Shown here: piece after piece, positions 8,519 to 16,478 of the stretch | Layout: every line of letters begins with the position of its first letter | How positions within the stretch are numbered: position 1 is the stretch's first letter | Assembly (NCBI RefSeq): GCF_900188425.1 | Contig: NZ_FZON01000004.1 | Coordinates: 62,001 to 126,000 of the forward strand | Direction: 5' to 3' | Length of the DNA: 64,000 bases | Source: Antarctobacter heliothermus | Lineage (GTDB): Bacteria > Pseudomonadota > Alphaproteobacteria > Rhodobacterales > Rhodobacteraceae | The notes under the pieces: model-generated | Seen by the model: only the letters and a program-made list of their open reading frames with translations | What the model was told of the DNA's origin: nothing | Databases searched by the model: none | Program-made: the position numbers and the translations under genes

Positions 8519-10359
8519 TCCGCCGCCTGCGTATCAGGATCAAGAAAGCCGCCCGATTGGCGCGCCCAGAAACTGGCATATAGGCCACCCTGCGCCAAAA
8601 GCGCATCATGGCTGCCCTGTTCCACGATGCGGCCCTCCTCCATGACCAGAATGCGGTCCATCTGGGCGATGGTGGACAAACGGTGGGCAATGGCAATCAC
8701 GCTTTTGCCCTGCATCATCCCGTAAAGGGTATCCTGAATCGCGGCCTCTACCTCTGAGTCCAGCGCGCTTGTCGCCTCATCCAGCAGCAGGATCGGTGCG
8801 TTTTTAAGGATAACACGCGCCAAAGTCACCCGCTGACGTTGCCCGCCCGACAGTTTGACCCCGCGTTCCCCAACCTGCGCGTCATAGCCACTGCGCCCCT
8901 CGGGGTCCGCAAGATCAAGGATGAACTCATGCGCCTGCGCCTGTTTGGCGGCTTCGATCATCTCTGCCTCTGACGCGTCGGGACGACCGTACAGGATGTT
9001 GTCGCGCACCGACCTGTGCAACAGCGCCGAATCCTGCTGCACCATGCCGATGTTCAGCCGCAGACTGTCCTGCGTGACCTTTGCGATGTCCTGCCCGTCG
9101 ATCAGGATGCGCCCCTGTTCCACGTCGTAGAACCGCAAGAGTAGTTTCACCAGCGTCGACTTGCCTGCCCCGGACCGACCCACAAGGCCGATCTTTTCCC
9201 CCGGCGCGATGGTCAGGGACACGTTGTCCAGCCCGCCAGAGCTGCGCCCATAGTGGTGGGTCAGACCTTCAATGCGGATCTCTCCCAGCCCCATCTCCAG
9301 CGGTTTTGCATCGGGCGCGTCCAGCAGGGTGATCGGCTGGGCAATCGTTTCCATCCCCTCGGCCACCACGCCAAGCTGGCGGAAAAACGTCGTCAGCGCC
9401 CACATGATCCAGCCGGTCATGGCGTTCAGCCGCAGCGTCAGCGCCGTTGCCGCCGCCACCGCCCCGGTCGAGGCCGCGCCCTGCATCCACAGCGCGATGG
9501 CCCAGCCAACCACGCCGACAATCAACACGCCGTTCAGCAGAACCAGCACCACGTCCATGATCGTATACAGCCGCATTTCGATCTGAAAGGTCTGGCGCGT
9601 ATCCTCGATCGCCTCTTTGGCGTAGTCCAGTTCGCGGGAATGATGGGCGAACATCTTGACCGAATGGATGTTGGTATAGCTGTCCACCACGCGGCCCGTG
9701 ACCTTGCTGCGCGCGTCCGACGCCGCCTTGGACGCGGGACCGACGCGGGTCACGACCCAGCGCATCAGCACGGCATACAGACCCAACCAGATCACCAGCG
9801 GGATCATCAAACGCGGGTCCGCATCGCCCAGCAGAACCAGCGCGCCGATCAGGTAGGCCAGCGAAAAGGTGATCGCGTCAAAGACCTGGAACACCGCCTC
9901 ACCCGCGGCCGGGGGCGTCTGCATGATCCGGTTGGCGATCCGCCCGGCAAAGTCGTTCTCGAACCAGCCAACCGACTGGCGCAGCACATGGGCATGTGCG
10001 CGCCACCGGATCAGTGTGCCGAAATTGGGCATCACACCGTTGTTCAGCAACAGCACGTCCAGCGCCTGCACCAAAGGGCGCAACAGCAGGATGAACACCG
10101 CCAGCCCAATCAGCGCGGTGCCGTGATCCTGCCAGACCTGCGTCGGATCACCGGACAGGATGTCGACCACCCAGCCCATGATCCAGAGCAACCAGATCTC
10201 GACCGCTGCCACAACAACCGAACTGGCCGCCGTCCAGGCAAAGATCGCCCGGAAGGGTCGGGCGTAATCCATCAGGAACGGCAGCAGGCGCTGCGGGGGA
10301 ACATCCTTTTGCGGATAGGGCGCATAGGGATCGACGAGATTTTCAAAGAAACGGAACAT
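8515..10359 (-). CDS. ABC half-exporter, first gene of a tandem trio
   Basis: The 614-residue protein has an exporter domain followed by an ATPase with Walker A GRSGAGKST, signature LSGGQRQ, Walker B ILLLDEAT and the H-loop in AIAHRLST. It differs from its two downstream paralogues in Walker A (GRS rather than GAS) and in RVTLARVILKNAP. I chose the ATG at 10359 because AAGGAG lies nine bases upstream; an in-frame start ten codons earlier has no better site. It leads the leftward trio, which is coupled by 4-base overlaps. Three half-transporters are one too many for a single heterodimer, so homodimers or alternative pairings are possible. Confidence 0.9.
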   Translation of the reverse strand: MFRFFENLVDPYAPYPQKDVPPQRLLPFLMDYARPFRAIFAWTAASSVVVAAVEIWLLWIMGWVVDILSGDPTQVWQDHGTALIGLAVFILLLRPLVQALDVLLLNNGVMPNFGTLIRWRAHAHVLRQSVGWFENDFAGRIANRIMQTPPAAGEAVFQVFDAITFSLAYLIGALVLLGDADPRLMIPLVIWLGLYAVLMRWVVTRVGPASKAASDARSKVTGRVVDSYTNIHSVKMFAHHSRELDYAKEAIEDTRQTFQIEMRLYTIMDVVLVLLNGVLIVGVVGWAIALWMQGAASTGAVAAATALTLRLNAMTGWIMWALTTFFRQLGVVAEGMETIAQPITLLDAPDAKPLEMGLGEIRIEGLTHHYGRSSGGLDNVSLTIAPGEKIGLVGRSGAGKSTLVKLLLRFYDVEQGRILIDGQDIAKVTQDSLRLNIGMVQQDSALLHRSVRDNILYGRPDASEAEMIEAAKQAQAHEFILDLADPEGRSGYDAQVGERGVKLSGGQRQRVTLARVILKNAPILLLDEATSALDSEVEAAIQDTLYGMMQGKSVIAIAHRLSTIAQMDRILVMEEGRIVEQGSHDALLAQGGLYASFWARQSGGFLDPDTQAAE

Positions 10360-10532
10360 GCCGGGGCGCTCCTTGGAGCAAATAGACAATGAAAAGGTAA
10401 AACGGGTCTGGCCAAAGCCTGCCCGCGCGTGCAGGTCGGCTCAGCCGAAGCTGATATGAATCCTGTCACGCACCATCATGTCTCCCGGGGAAAGGTTGAG
10501 TCGGAACTTTCTAGGACAGAAAAAACAGTCTG
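10360..10532. other. Intergenic region upstream of the ABC exporter trio
   Basis: These 173 bases should hold the promoter of the exporter operon. AAGGAG at the left end is the ribosome-binding site of the first exporter gene. No convincing operator, riboswitch or small gene was seen. Confidence 0.4.
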
Positions 10533-11696
10533 TCACCCCTCGTCAAGCCAGCGGCGCAGGTCCGCCTTGTCCGGGATGAACCCCTGAGCGATCCAGTGTT
10601 CTTCGGCCCGACGCAGCGCATCGCCAAGGGCGGCACCCTGATAGCTCGGCATCAAGTCTTTGGCTTTCAGAGGGAATTTGGCCTTCGCACCTTTGGCGAT
10701 TGGCGCAGTTATGTCCTGCGGCAAAGGGCTGCCGAAACTGGCCGCGCGCAGGGCCACAACGGTTTGCGCCACGTCTGGCCCCTGCCGATAGGCCAGTTCC
10801 GCCGGGCCTTCCGTACTGCCCATGAGGTCGCGGTAGAGGTGCAGCTTGCGTTGTGCGGCCTTGGACAGGCGCAGTGCCTCACCGTCAAAAAAACCCAGCA
10901 CTGCCATGCGCGCCATCGGATCGGGGGCGCGGCCCAACGCCGACTCAAACATCAGATAGGGGCCCAACGCGGTGATCCCGGCCCCCGGCAGGACATGGGC
11001 CAGCACGCCCAGCCGTTCCATCACCGAAATCGCAATCAGCGGATCGGGCGCCTTCAACAGCTTGACCAGTTCCACGCCCACCCGTTCGCGCGACAACAGA
11101 TCCAGCCCGTCGATGTTGGCGGCGATTGCGGCCAGGGCATCCGGATCCATGCCCGCGTCCGGGTCACCATACCACGCCGAGAAACGGAAAAAGCGCAGGA
11201 TGCGCAGGTAGTCCTCCTTGATGCGGGTATCGGCATCAAGAATGAACCGAAAATGCCGCGCCTGCAGGTCTGGCAGGCCGCCCAGCGGATCAATCAATGC
11301 GCCACGGCGGTCCGCATACAGTGCGTTCATGGTAAAATCGCGCCGCACCGCGTCCTCGTGAACATCATCGGCAAAGCGGACCACGGCCCGACGGCCATCG
11401 GTTTCCACATCCGCGCGAAAGGTCGTGACCTCGAACCCCTCCCCACCGGCGACCACGGTCACGGTGCCGTGGTCGACCCCGGTGGGCACCACCTTGAGTC
11501 CTGCGGCCTTGGCCAGCGCCATCACGCGGGTCGGGCGGGCATCGGTCGAGATGTCCACATCAGAGACCGGCACGCCCAACAGCGCGTTGCGCACACAGCC
11601 GCCAACCGCATAGGCCAGATGACCGGCGTCCTCCAGCATGGCCATCACGGTCTGCGTTGCCGGGGACCGCAACCAATCGCCGGTCACACGGGTCAC
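10533..11696 (-). CDS. cca: tRNA nucleotidyltransferase (CCA-adding family)
   Basis: This 387-residue class II nucleotidyltransferase has the head-domain motif VGGCVRNALLGVPVSDVDIS, where the DVD pair binds the metal ions. RRDFTMNALYAD, DPLGGLPDL and RILRFFRFSA follow, all typical of the CCA-adding/poly(A) polymerase family. In bacteria with one such gene it adds or repairs the CCA end of tRNAs. Its start overlaps the stop of the upstream NUDIX gene by four bases, so the two are translated together. Poly(A) polymerase is an alternative assignment, but the length and motifs favour CCA addition. Confidence 0.9.
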   Translation of the reverse strand: MTRVTGDWLRSPATQTVMAMLEDAGHLAYAVGGCVRNALLGVPVSDVDISTDARPTRVMALAKAAGLKVVPTGVDHGTVTVVAGGEGFEVTTFRADVETDGRRAVVRFADDVHEDAVRRDFTMNALYADRRGALIDPLGGLPDLQARHFRFILDADTRIKEDYLRILRFFRFSAWYGDPDAGMDPDALAAIAANIDGLDLLSRERVGVELVKLLKAPDPLIAISVMERLGVLAHVLPGAGITALGPYLMFESALGRAPDPMARMAVLGFFDGEALRLSKAAQRKLHLYRDLMGSTEGPAELAYRQGPDVAQTVVALRAASFGSPLPQDITAPIAKGAKAKFPLKAKDLMPSYQGAALGDALRRAEEHWIAQGFIPDKADLRRWLDEG

Positions 11697-12295
11697 GAAT
11701 GGACCCAGTCTGCCAGTGCGCGCAGCATCCGGGCCGTCGCACCCCAGATGTAATACGGGCCGAACGGCGCAGTGTAATACAGGCGCCGTTGCCCGCGCCA
11801 GCGCCGTCCCTGAACAGAATAGCGCGCCGGATCAATGACATGGGCATAGGGCACCATGAACACCTCTTCGACTTCTCCCGGCTCTGGCACCGGGGTGAAA
11901 TCGCCGTGCACCAGCCCGATGACGGGCGTGACCAGAAAGCCGGTCACGGTCTCATGCGGCGGCAGTGTGCCCAGCACCTCGACCTGCGCGGGGTCAAGCG
12001 CCACTTCCTCGTGCGCCTCACGCAGAGCGGCGGCGATCTCATCCGCGTCGCCCGGATCGACCTTGCCGCCGGGAAAGGCGATCTGGCCGGGATGGTGTTT
12101 CAACCGGCTGGAGCGTTTGGTCAGGATCAGGTCCAGCCCGTCATGCCCCGGTTTGAACGCCGCCAGCACCCCGGCAGGGCGCAGCTTGCGCCCCTCAGTC
12201 AGGACAACCGCAGGGTTCAGGTCGAAATCGGACGAGGGCGCGCCGGTGGCTTGGGGCGCCCGGCGCAGGGCCGTGATCTGATCACTTGTTGCCAT
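11693..12295 (-). CDS. NUDIX hydrolase, CoA pyrophosphatase type (NudL-like)
   Basis: The protein has 200 residues from the ATG at 12295. The NUDIX box is GGKVDPGDADEIAAALREAH followed by EEV. It is preceded by LTKRSSRLKHHPGQIAFPGG, the LLTxRxxxLxxHxGQIAFPGG pattern of the CoA diphosphatase subfamily. Those enzymes cleave CoA or its derivatives to 3',5'-ADP and phosphopantetheine. The chosen start overlaps the Hsp33 stop by 14 bases; an in-frame start twelve codons earlier lies deeper in that gene and is less likely. No strong ribosome-binding site is visible, so coupling to hslO is probable. Confidence 0.87.
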   Translation of the reverse strand: MATSDQITALRRAPQATGAPSSDFDLNPAVVLTEGRKLRPAGVLAAFKPGHDGLDLILTKRSSRLKHHPGQIAFPGGKVDPGDADEIAAALREAHEEVALDPAQVEVLGTLPPHETVTGFLVTPVIGLVHGDFTPVPEPGEVEEVFMVPYAHVIDPARYSVQGRRWRGQRRLYYTAPFGPYYIWGATARMLRALADWVHS

Positions 12296-13265
12296 CAGCG
12301 CTGAACCCCACGGTGGCCGGATCAAGCTCATAATGCGCGCCGCAGAACTGGCAATCGGCGGTCACAAGCCCCTCATCCGTCGTCATGTGGCCAATGTCCT
12401 TGGCCGAATAGATCGACAGGCTTTGGCGCACGCGATCCTCTGAACAGGTGCAGCCAAAGCGCACCGGCTGCATCTCAAAGACGCGCGGTTCTTCCTCATG
12501 GAACAGGCGGACCAGCAGATCGGTCGGCGGCACGCTGGGGCCGATCAGTTCCAGTTGTTCCAGCGTCGCAAGGTGGGCATTCACCCGGTTCCAGTTTTCT
12601 GCGGCGTCTCCGTCCACCAGATCCCCGGCTTGCAACAGACCCTCCTCACCCGACCCGCCATCCTTGGCAAAGGGCGAGGCCTTGGGCATGTGCTGCAACA
12701 TGATGCCGCCCGCACGCCAGTGTTCCGGCACACCCGGTTCCGTCGAGCGGCCGTAGGACAGCGCAAAAGTGGTCGGCAATTGTTCCGACTGGGCGAAATA
12801 GGCCGCCGCGCAGTCGGACAGGTTGTTGCCCGCGATGGGGGTAATGCCCTGATAGGGCTGCATGCCCTTGCCTTGGTCGATCATGATCGCAAAGTAGCCC
12901 GCGCCCAGTTGCTGAAACGGCGGCGCATCGGTGATGCGGTCTTCGTCATAGCTGGCATAGGCGCGGATGCGGGCAGGCTGCCCCTCTTCTTCGGGACCGT
13001 AGTAATCGGTGGCGATCATCCGCACCGGGCCATTGGTCTGGACCTGCAGGGACAGTTTCCATCGCAGTTTGACGGTCTGGCCGATCAAGGCGGTCAGCAG
13101 AGCCATCTCTGCCACCAGCGCCTCAACCGGGGCGGGGTAGTTGTGTTGTTGCAGGACGCCGGACAACACACCGTCAAGCCGCGCAACGCGGCCGCGCATG
13201 TCCGACCGGTCAAGCTGAAAGGGCAGGACTGTGTCGTCCCAGGCGATTTTATTGCCGATGCTCAT
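12282..13265 (-). CDS. hslO: Hsp33 redox-regulated chaperone
   Basis: The predicted protein has 327 residues. The C-terminal zinc-binding redox switch is visible as GCTCSED and, 34 residues later, DCQFCGAHY, giving the CxC and CxxC pairs of Hsp33. Oxidation of these cysteines is known to release zinc and activate holdase activity under oxidative stress. The core has WNRVNAHLATLEQLELIG and LLVRLFHEE. The frame is open for 70 codons upstream, but the ATG at 13265 has AAGGAA just before it and starts the family-like sequence. The gene is divergent from the small NUDIX gene and heads an operon with the NUDIX hydrolase and CCA enzyme genes. Confidence 0.93.
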   Translation of the reverse strand: MSIGNKIAWDDTVLPFQLDRSDMRGRVARLDGVLSGVLQQHNYPAPVEALVAEMALLTALIGQTVKLRWKLSLQVQTNGPVRMIATDYYGPEEEGQPARIRAYASYDEDRITDAPPFQQLGAGYFAIMIDQGKGMQPYQGITPIAGNNLSDCAAAYFAQSEQLPTTFALSYGRSTEPGVPEHWRAGGIMLQHMPKASPFAKDGGSGEEGLLQAGDLVDGDAAENWNRVNAHLATLEQLELIGPSVPPTDLLVRLFHEEEPRVFEMQPVRFGCTCSEDRVRQSLSIYSAKDIGHMTTDEGLVTADCQFCGAHYELDPATVGFSADGNK

Positions 13266-13343
13266 GGGGTTTCCTTGTCTGCCTTTGGCTGGCATATCGC
13301 GTGCATATAGGACCAATAGGGCGGGACGCAAAGGGGGCCGGAC

Positions 13344-13787
13344 ATGACGCCACGGTTTGGCAAGCCGCCACAGATGGACCGGCGGTATACGCTGAGGCCC
13401 GGCGCATATGCAATCCTGCCGCGCGATGGCCGCCTGCTGTTGACCCGACAGGACGCGCCCTGCCCGGAGGTGCAATTGCCCGGCGGCGGGATTGATCCGG
13501 GCGAAAACCCGTTACAGGCGCTGCACCGTGAGATCTTTGAGGAGACCGGCTGGCGGATTGCGCGGCCGCGCAGGCTGGGCGCGTTCCGCAGGTTCACATT
13601 TATGCCCGATTACGGCCTGTGGGCCGAAAAGCTCTGCATCATTTATACTGCAATGCCCGTGTGCCCGCATGGTCCACCGACAGAGCCGGGCCACACGGCA
13701 ATTTGGCGCACTCCAGAGGCCGCAGCGCACGAATTGGGAAATCCGGGGGACCGCGCCTTTGTCCTGCGCCACGGAACGTCCGGATAA
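13344..13787 (+). CDS. NUDIX hydrolase, 147 aa
   Basis: A complete NUDIX box is present, GGGIDPGENPLQALHREIFE followed by ETGW, preceded by LPRDGRLLLTRQ. Family members hydrolyse nucleoside diphosphates linked to another moiety. The substrate of this one cannot be read from sequence. A purine-rich AAGGGGG lies about ten bases before the ATG. It is divergent from hslO and convergent with the response regulator gene, with only 15 bases between the two stops. Confidence 0.85.
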   Translation: MTPRFGKPPQMDRRYTLRPGAYAILPRDGRLLLTRQDAPCPEVQLPGGGIDPGENPLQALHREIFEETGWRIARPRRLGAFRRFTFMPDYGLWAEKLCIIYTAMPVCPHGPPTEPGHTAIWRTPEAAAHELGNPGDRAFVLRHGTSG

Positions 13788-13802
13788 CGACACAGCGGCA
13801 GG

Positions 13803-15089
13803 TCAGTCGGATCCGCGTTTGTCCTTGAGAACGTCAAATTCCAACAGAGTTGCCGATACGTCGTCGCTCAGCTTGCCAGCGCCGTCCATCTGCTGGGTCA
13901 GTCGCCAGTACATGTCCTCAAGGATTTCCGGCCCGTTGCCGCAGCGCGCACTTTCGCAAAAGATCCTGACCAGGCCGTCATCGCCCAACATTTCACCGTT
14001 TTTCATCACGGCCTCGGTGAATCCGTCCGAATAGAGCAACAACAGATCACCCGAGCTGAGGGTGAAATCATGCTGGTCGTAAGACACCTCATCCACCAAA
14101 CCAATGGGCAGACCCCCGTCCCCGATAAATTCATGGCTGCCATCGGGATGCAGCAGCAGCGCGGGGGAATGTCCCGCCTGAACCATGCGCATTCGGCCCG
14201 TGGTCAGGTCGGCGGCAACATAGGCAAGGGTCAGGTATTCCTCGACCCCTGGATCGGCAGACAGTCTTTGGTTTAGCAGCCGCGCCGTCTCGGCGGGTTC
14301 GCGCATGGCGTAAAATTGATCAAACCGGCGTTCCAGCGCGATGTTCTGTTCCGGGAAGGTGGAGGAAAGATAGCCCGCGACCCGCGCCGTCACCATGGCC
14401 GAGGTGATGCCGTGGCCGGACACGTCGATGCTGTATAATCCCAACCGTCCGAAACCGGGTTTGAACATGCCCACAAGATCCCCGCCGACGTGGCCGCAGG
14501 GATGCAACAACAGGCTGACCCGCGATGTCAGGATCTCACCCACCCGTTCGGGAACCAGCGATTGCTGGATCGTGCGGGCCTGGCGCAGATCATTGTCGAT
14601 GGCCGTGTGGATTTCGCGCAGCTCATCAAAAGCCTCGGACACCTGGCGGTTCTTTTCGGACAATTGCCGTTCCATGGATACGATCCGCTCACCCGCAGTG
14701 ATGCGGGCGCGCAGTTCGGGGGCATTGACCGGCTTGGTCAGAAAATCGTCCGCCCCCGCATCCAATCCCTCTGCGATGTCGCCCTTTTCGCTCTTCGAGG
14801 TGAGCAGGATGAAATAACCGTACCCCTCTGTTTTCAACTCACGAAAGTGCCGACAAAACTCAAGCCCGGTCATGCCGGGCATCATCCAGTCTGACAGCAC
14901 AAGATCGGGCGGATGTTGGCGGCAGATCTCCAGCGCAGCCTGACCCGATTCCGCCGTCAGCACCTCATACCCCCAACGGCGGACCATGGTTTCCACCATC
15001 TTGAGTTGCGCACGGCTGTCATCAACGACCAGCACGCATTGGATTGCGCCAGTCACTTCGGATGGAATGCCTTTTCTCTGAGTCTGCAA
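13803..15089 (-). CDS. Response regulator with PP2C-type (SpoIIE/RsbU-like) phosphatase output
   Basis: This 428-residue protein has a receiver domain at about 17-135. The phospho-acceptor is Asp67 (LVLSDWMMPG) and the conserved lysine is in FLTKPV. A helical linker follows (about 135-180, with ERQLSEKNRQVSEAFDELRE). The PP2C phosphatase domain (about 185-420) contains GGDLVG, IDVSGHGITSAMV and LLLYSDGFTEA, which hold the metal-binding aspartates. Proteins of this design control anti-anti-sigma factors in partner-switch systems. The likely start is a TTG at 15089 preceded by AAAAGGG seven bases upstream; a GTG twelve codons in is an alternative. It is divergent from an Hpt gene that could feed phosphate to Asp67. 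Confidence 0.9.
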   Translation of the reverse strand: MQTQRKGIPSEVTGAIQCVLVVDDSRAQLKMVETMVRRWGYEVLTAESGQAALEICRQHPPDLVLSDWMMPGMTGLEFCRHFRELKTEGYGYFILLTSKSEKGDIAEGLDAGADDFLTKPVNAPELRARITAGERIVSMERQLSEKNRQVSEAFDELREIHTAIDNDLRQARTIQQSLVPERVGEILTSRVSLLLHPCGHVGGDLVGMFKPGFGRLGLYSIDVSGHGITSAMVTARVAGYLSSTFPEQNIALERRFDQFYAMREPAETARLLNQRLSADPGVEEYLTLAYVAADLTTGRMRMVQAGHSPALLLHPDGSHEFIGDGGLPIGLVDEVSYDQHDFTLSSGDLLLLYSDGFTEAVMKNGEMLGDDGLVRIFCESARCGNGPEILEDMYWRLTQQMDGAGKLSDDVSATLLEFDVLKDKRGSD

Positions 15090-15314
15090 GGCGGACCCTT
15101 TTCGAAATTATCCTGGTTCGCGACGTCTATACGCGGCAGTTTCTTAACGACCCTTGAATGGTAAAATACCGCCTATTCTCTTCGCGGGGCAGACCATTGC
15201 GAAAGGTGCTCTTTACCTCCCGGATTTATACACAGGCTGCCCGCAGGGTATCATTTGGCGCGGGTCATCGGTGGGGTCCGTCTTGCAATGGGGCCGGTAT
15301 GATGGAGACAGGGT
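15090..15314. promoter_or_regulatory. Divergent control region between the PP2C regulator and the Hpt gene
   Basis: This 225-bp region must carry promoters for both divergent genes. It contains TTATACACA at 15226-15234, an exact match to the bacterial DnaA-box consensus TTATNCACA. No other structure was convincing. Confidence 0.45.
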
Positions 15315-15650
15315 ATGATTGACTGGTCACGCGTGGACGAATTGGTAGATGAAATCGGACCAGAGGATTTTGGTGAGGTTGCAGAGCTGTTCCTTGAAGA
15401 GGTCGAAGGGGCTGTTGCCCAGTTGGAGTCCAGTGAGGGCAATCCGGTTGTTACCGAGGAACAGATGCACTTCCTCAAGGGCGCATCGCTGAACCTTGGG
15501 TTCAAGACGTTGGCACAGATATGTCTGAAAGGTGAGAAATCCGCCGCCGCCGGCCATCCCGAGGCGGTCAGCCCCGCCCAGGTCCGCTCGATCTTTGAAG
15601 AATCACGCGACCAGTTCCAGAAAGGCCTGCCCGAACGGCTGGCCGCCTGA
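15315..15650 (+). CDS. Histidine phosphotransfer (Hpt) domain protein
   Basis: The 111-residue protein is a stand-alone Hpt domain. The phosphorylatable histidine is His52 in MHFLKGASLNLGF, which matches HxLKGxSxxxG. The acidic helix before it (EDFGEVAELFLEEVEG) is typical of the four-helix bundle. Hpt proteins relay phosphate between a hybrid kinase and a response regulator. The nearest candidate partner is the divergent receiver-PP2C protein, which is an inference from position. No histidine kinase gene is in the window. The start at 15315 is preceded by GGAGACAGGGT. Confidence 0.88.
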   Translation: MIDWSRVDELVDEIGPEDFGEVAELFLEEVEGAVAQLESSEGNPVVTEEQMHFLKGASLNLGFKTLAQICLKGEKSAAAGHPEAVSPAQVRSIFEESRDQFQKGLPERLAA

Positions 15651-15662
15651 CAGCGCGCCGCC

Positions 15663-16478
15663 TCAAATCTTGCGATGCAGCTCTGTCAGGTCGCGCGGCG
15701 GCCCTTCGGCAAAGGCATCGCGCCGAAGCCGTCGCATCCCGTCAATCCAGCGATCCATATCCGCCGCGCGCCTCTGGGCGTAGACTGCGGCCTCCGGGTG
15801 CGGCAGGATCAGAAATCTGCCAGCGCGCACGCCGTCGACCACCGACAGGGCCACATCGTCCGCCGTCAACACCCGGTCATGCGGGCGGTTGTCGACCCCT
15901 GTGTCGCCATATCCCAGCAGCGGGGTCGCCACGTAAAGCGGGCAAACCACTGAGACGTGGATACCCTCATCGCCGTGTTCGATGGCCAGCGATTGCGCAA
16001 GACTGACAGCGGCGTGTTTGCTGGCTGAATAAGGCGCATCGCCGATCTGGCTGAGCAAACCAGCGGCAGAGGCGATGTTGATCAACCACCCTTCGCCCCG
16101 GGCGCGCATTCCCGGCAGCACCAGCCGCGCGGCGCGCAGATGCGCCATGACATGCACATCCCAGCTGTCCTGCCACAGATCATCCGACGCGCTGCACGGG
16201 CCGTCGATGGCACCGCGCGCAAAACCGGCGTTGGAGATCAGCATGTCGATCCCGCCCAGCGCGGCCTCTGCCCGGCCGACAAGGGCGGTGATCTGGTCCG
16301 GGTCGCGCAGATCTGCCGGCGCGTGATCCGCGCCCACCGCATCGGCCACCTGTTCCAGCGCAGAACCCGCCACATCCGTCAGGAACAAATGCGCGCCATC
16401 CTGCGCCAGTCGAACCGCCAGCGCGCGGCCGATGCCCTGTGCCGCGCCGGTCAGCAGAACGCGCCGCCCGGCCAGCAT
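15663..16478 (-). CDS. Short-chain dehydrogenase/reductase (SDR), 271 aa
   Basis: This is a classical SDR: nucleotide-binding TGAAQGIG near residues 10-17, NAG motif in LISNAGFA, catalytic serine in NIASAAG and YSASKHA with the Tyr/Lys pair. The Asp in LFLTDVAG favours NAD(H). The substrate is unknown. The ATG overlaps the stop of the threonine dehydratase gene by one base (TGATG), so the two are coupled. Pairing with ilvA does not by itself define its role. Confidence 0.87.
   Translation of the reverse strand: MLAGRRVLLTGAAQGIGRALAVRLAQDGAHLFLTDVAGSALEQVADAVGADHAPADLRDPDQITALVGRAEAALGGIDMLISNAGFARGAIDGPCSASDDLWQDSWDVHVMAHLRAARLVLPGMRARGEGWLINIASAAGLLSQIGDAPYSASKHAAVSLAQSLAIEHGDEGIHVSVVCPLYVATPLLGYGDTGVDNRPHDRVLTADDVALSVVDGVRAGRFLILPHPEAAVYAQRRAADMDRWIDGMRRLRRDAFAEGPPRDLTELHRKI

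Noticed and set aside
7055-8725. 556-codon open frame on the + strand opposite the ABC exporters
   Set aside because: It mirrors conserved ABC transporter sequence across a gene junction; similar shadows occur opposite all three copies.
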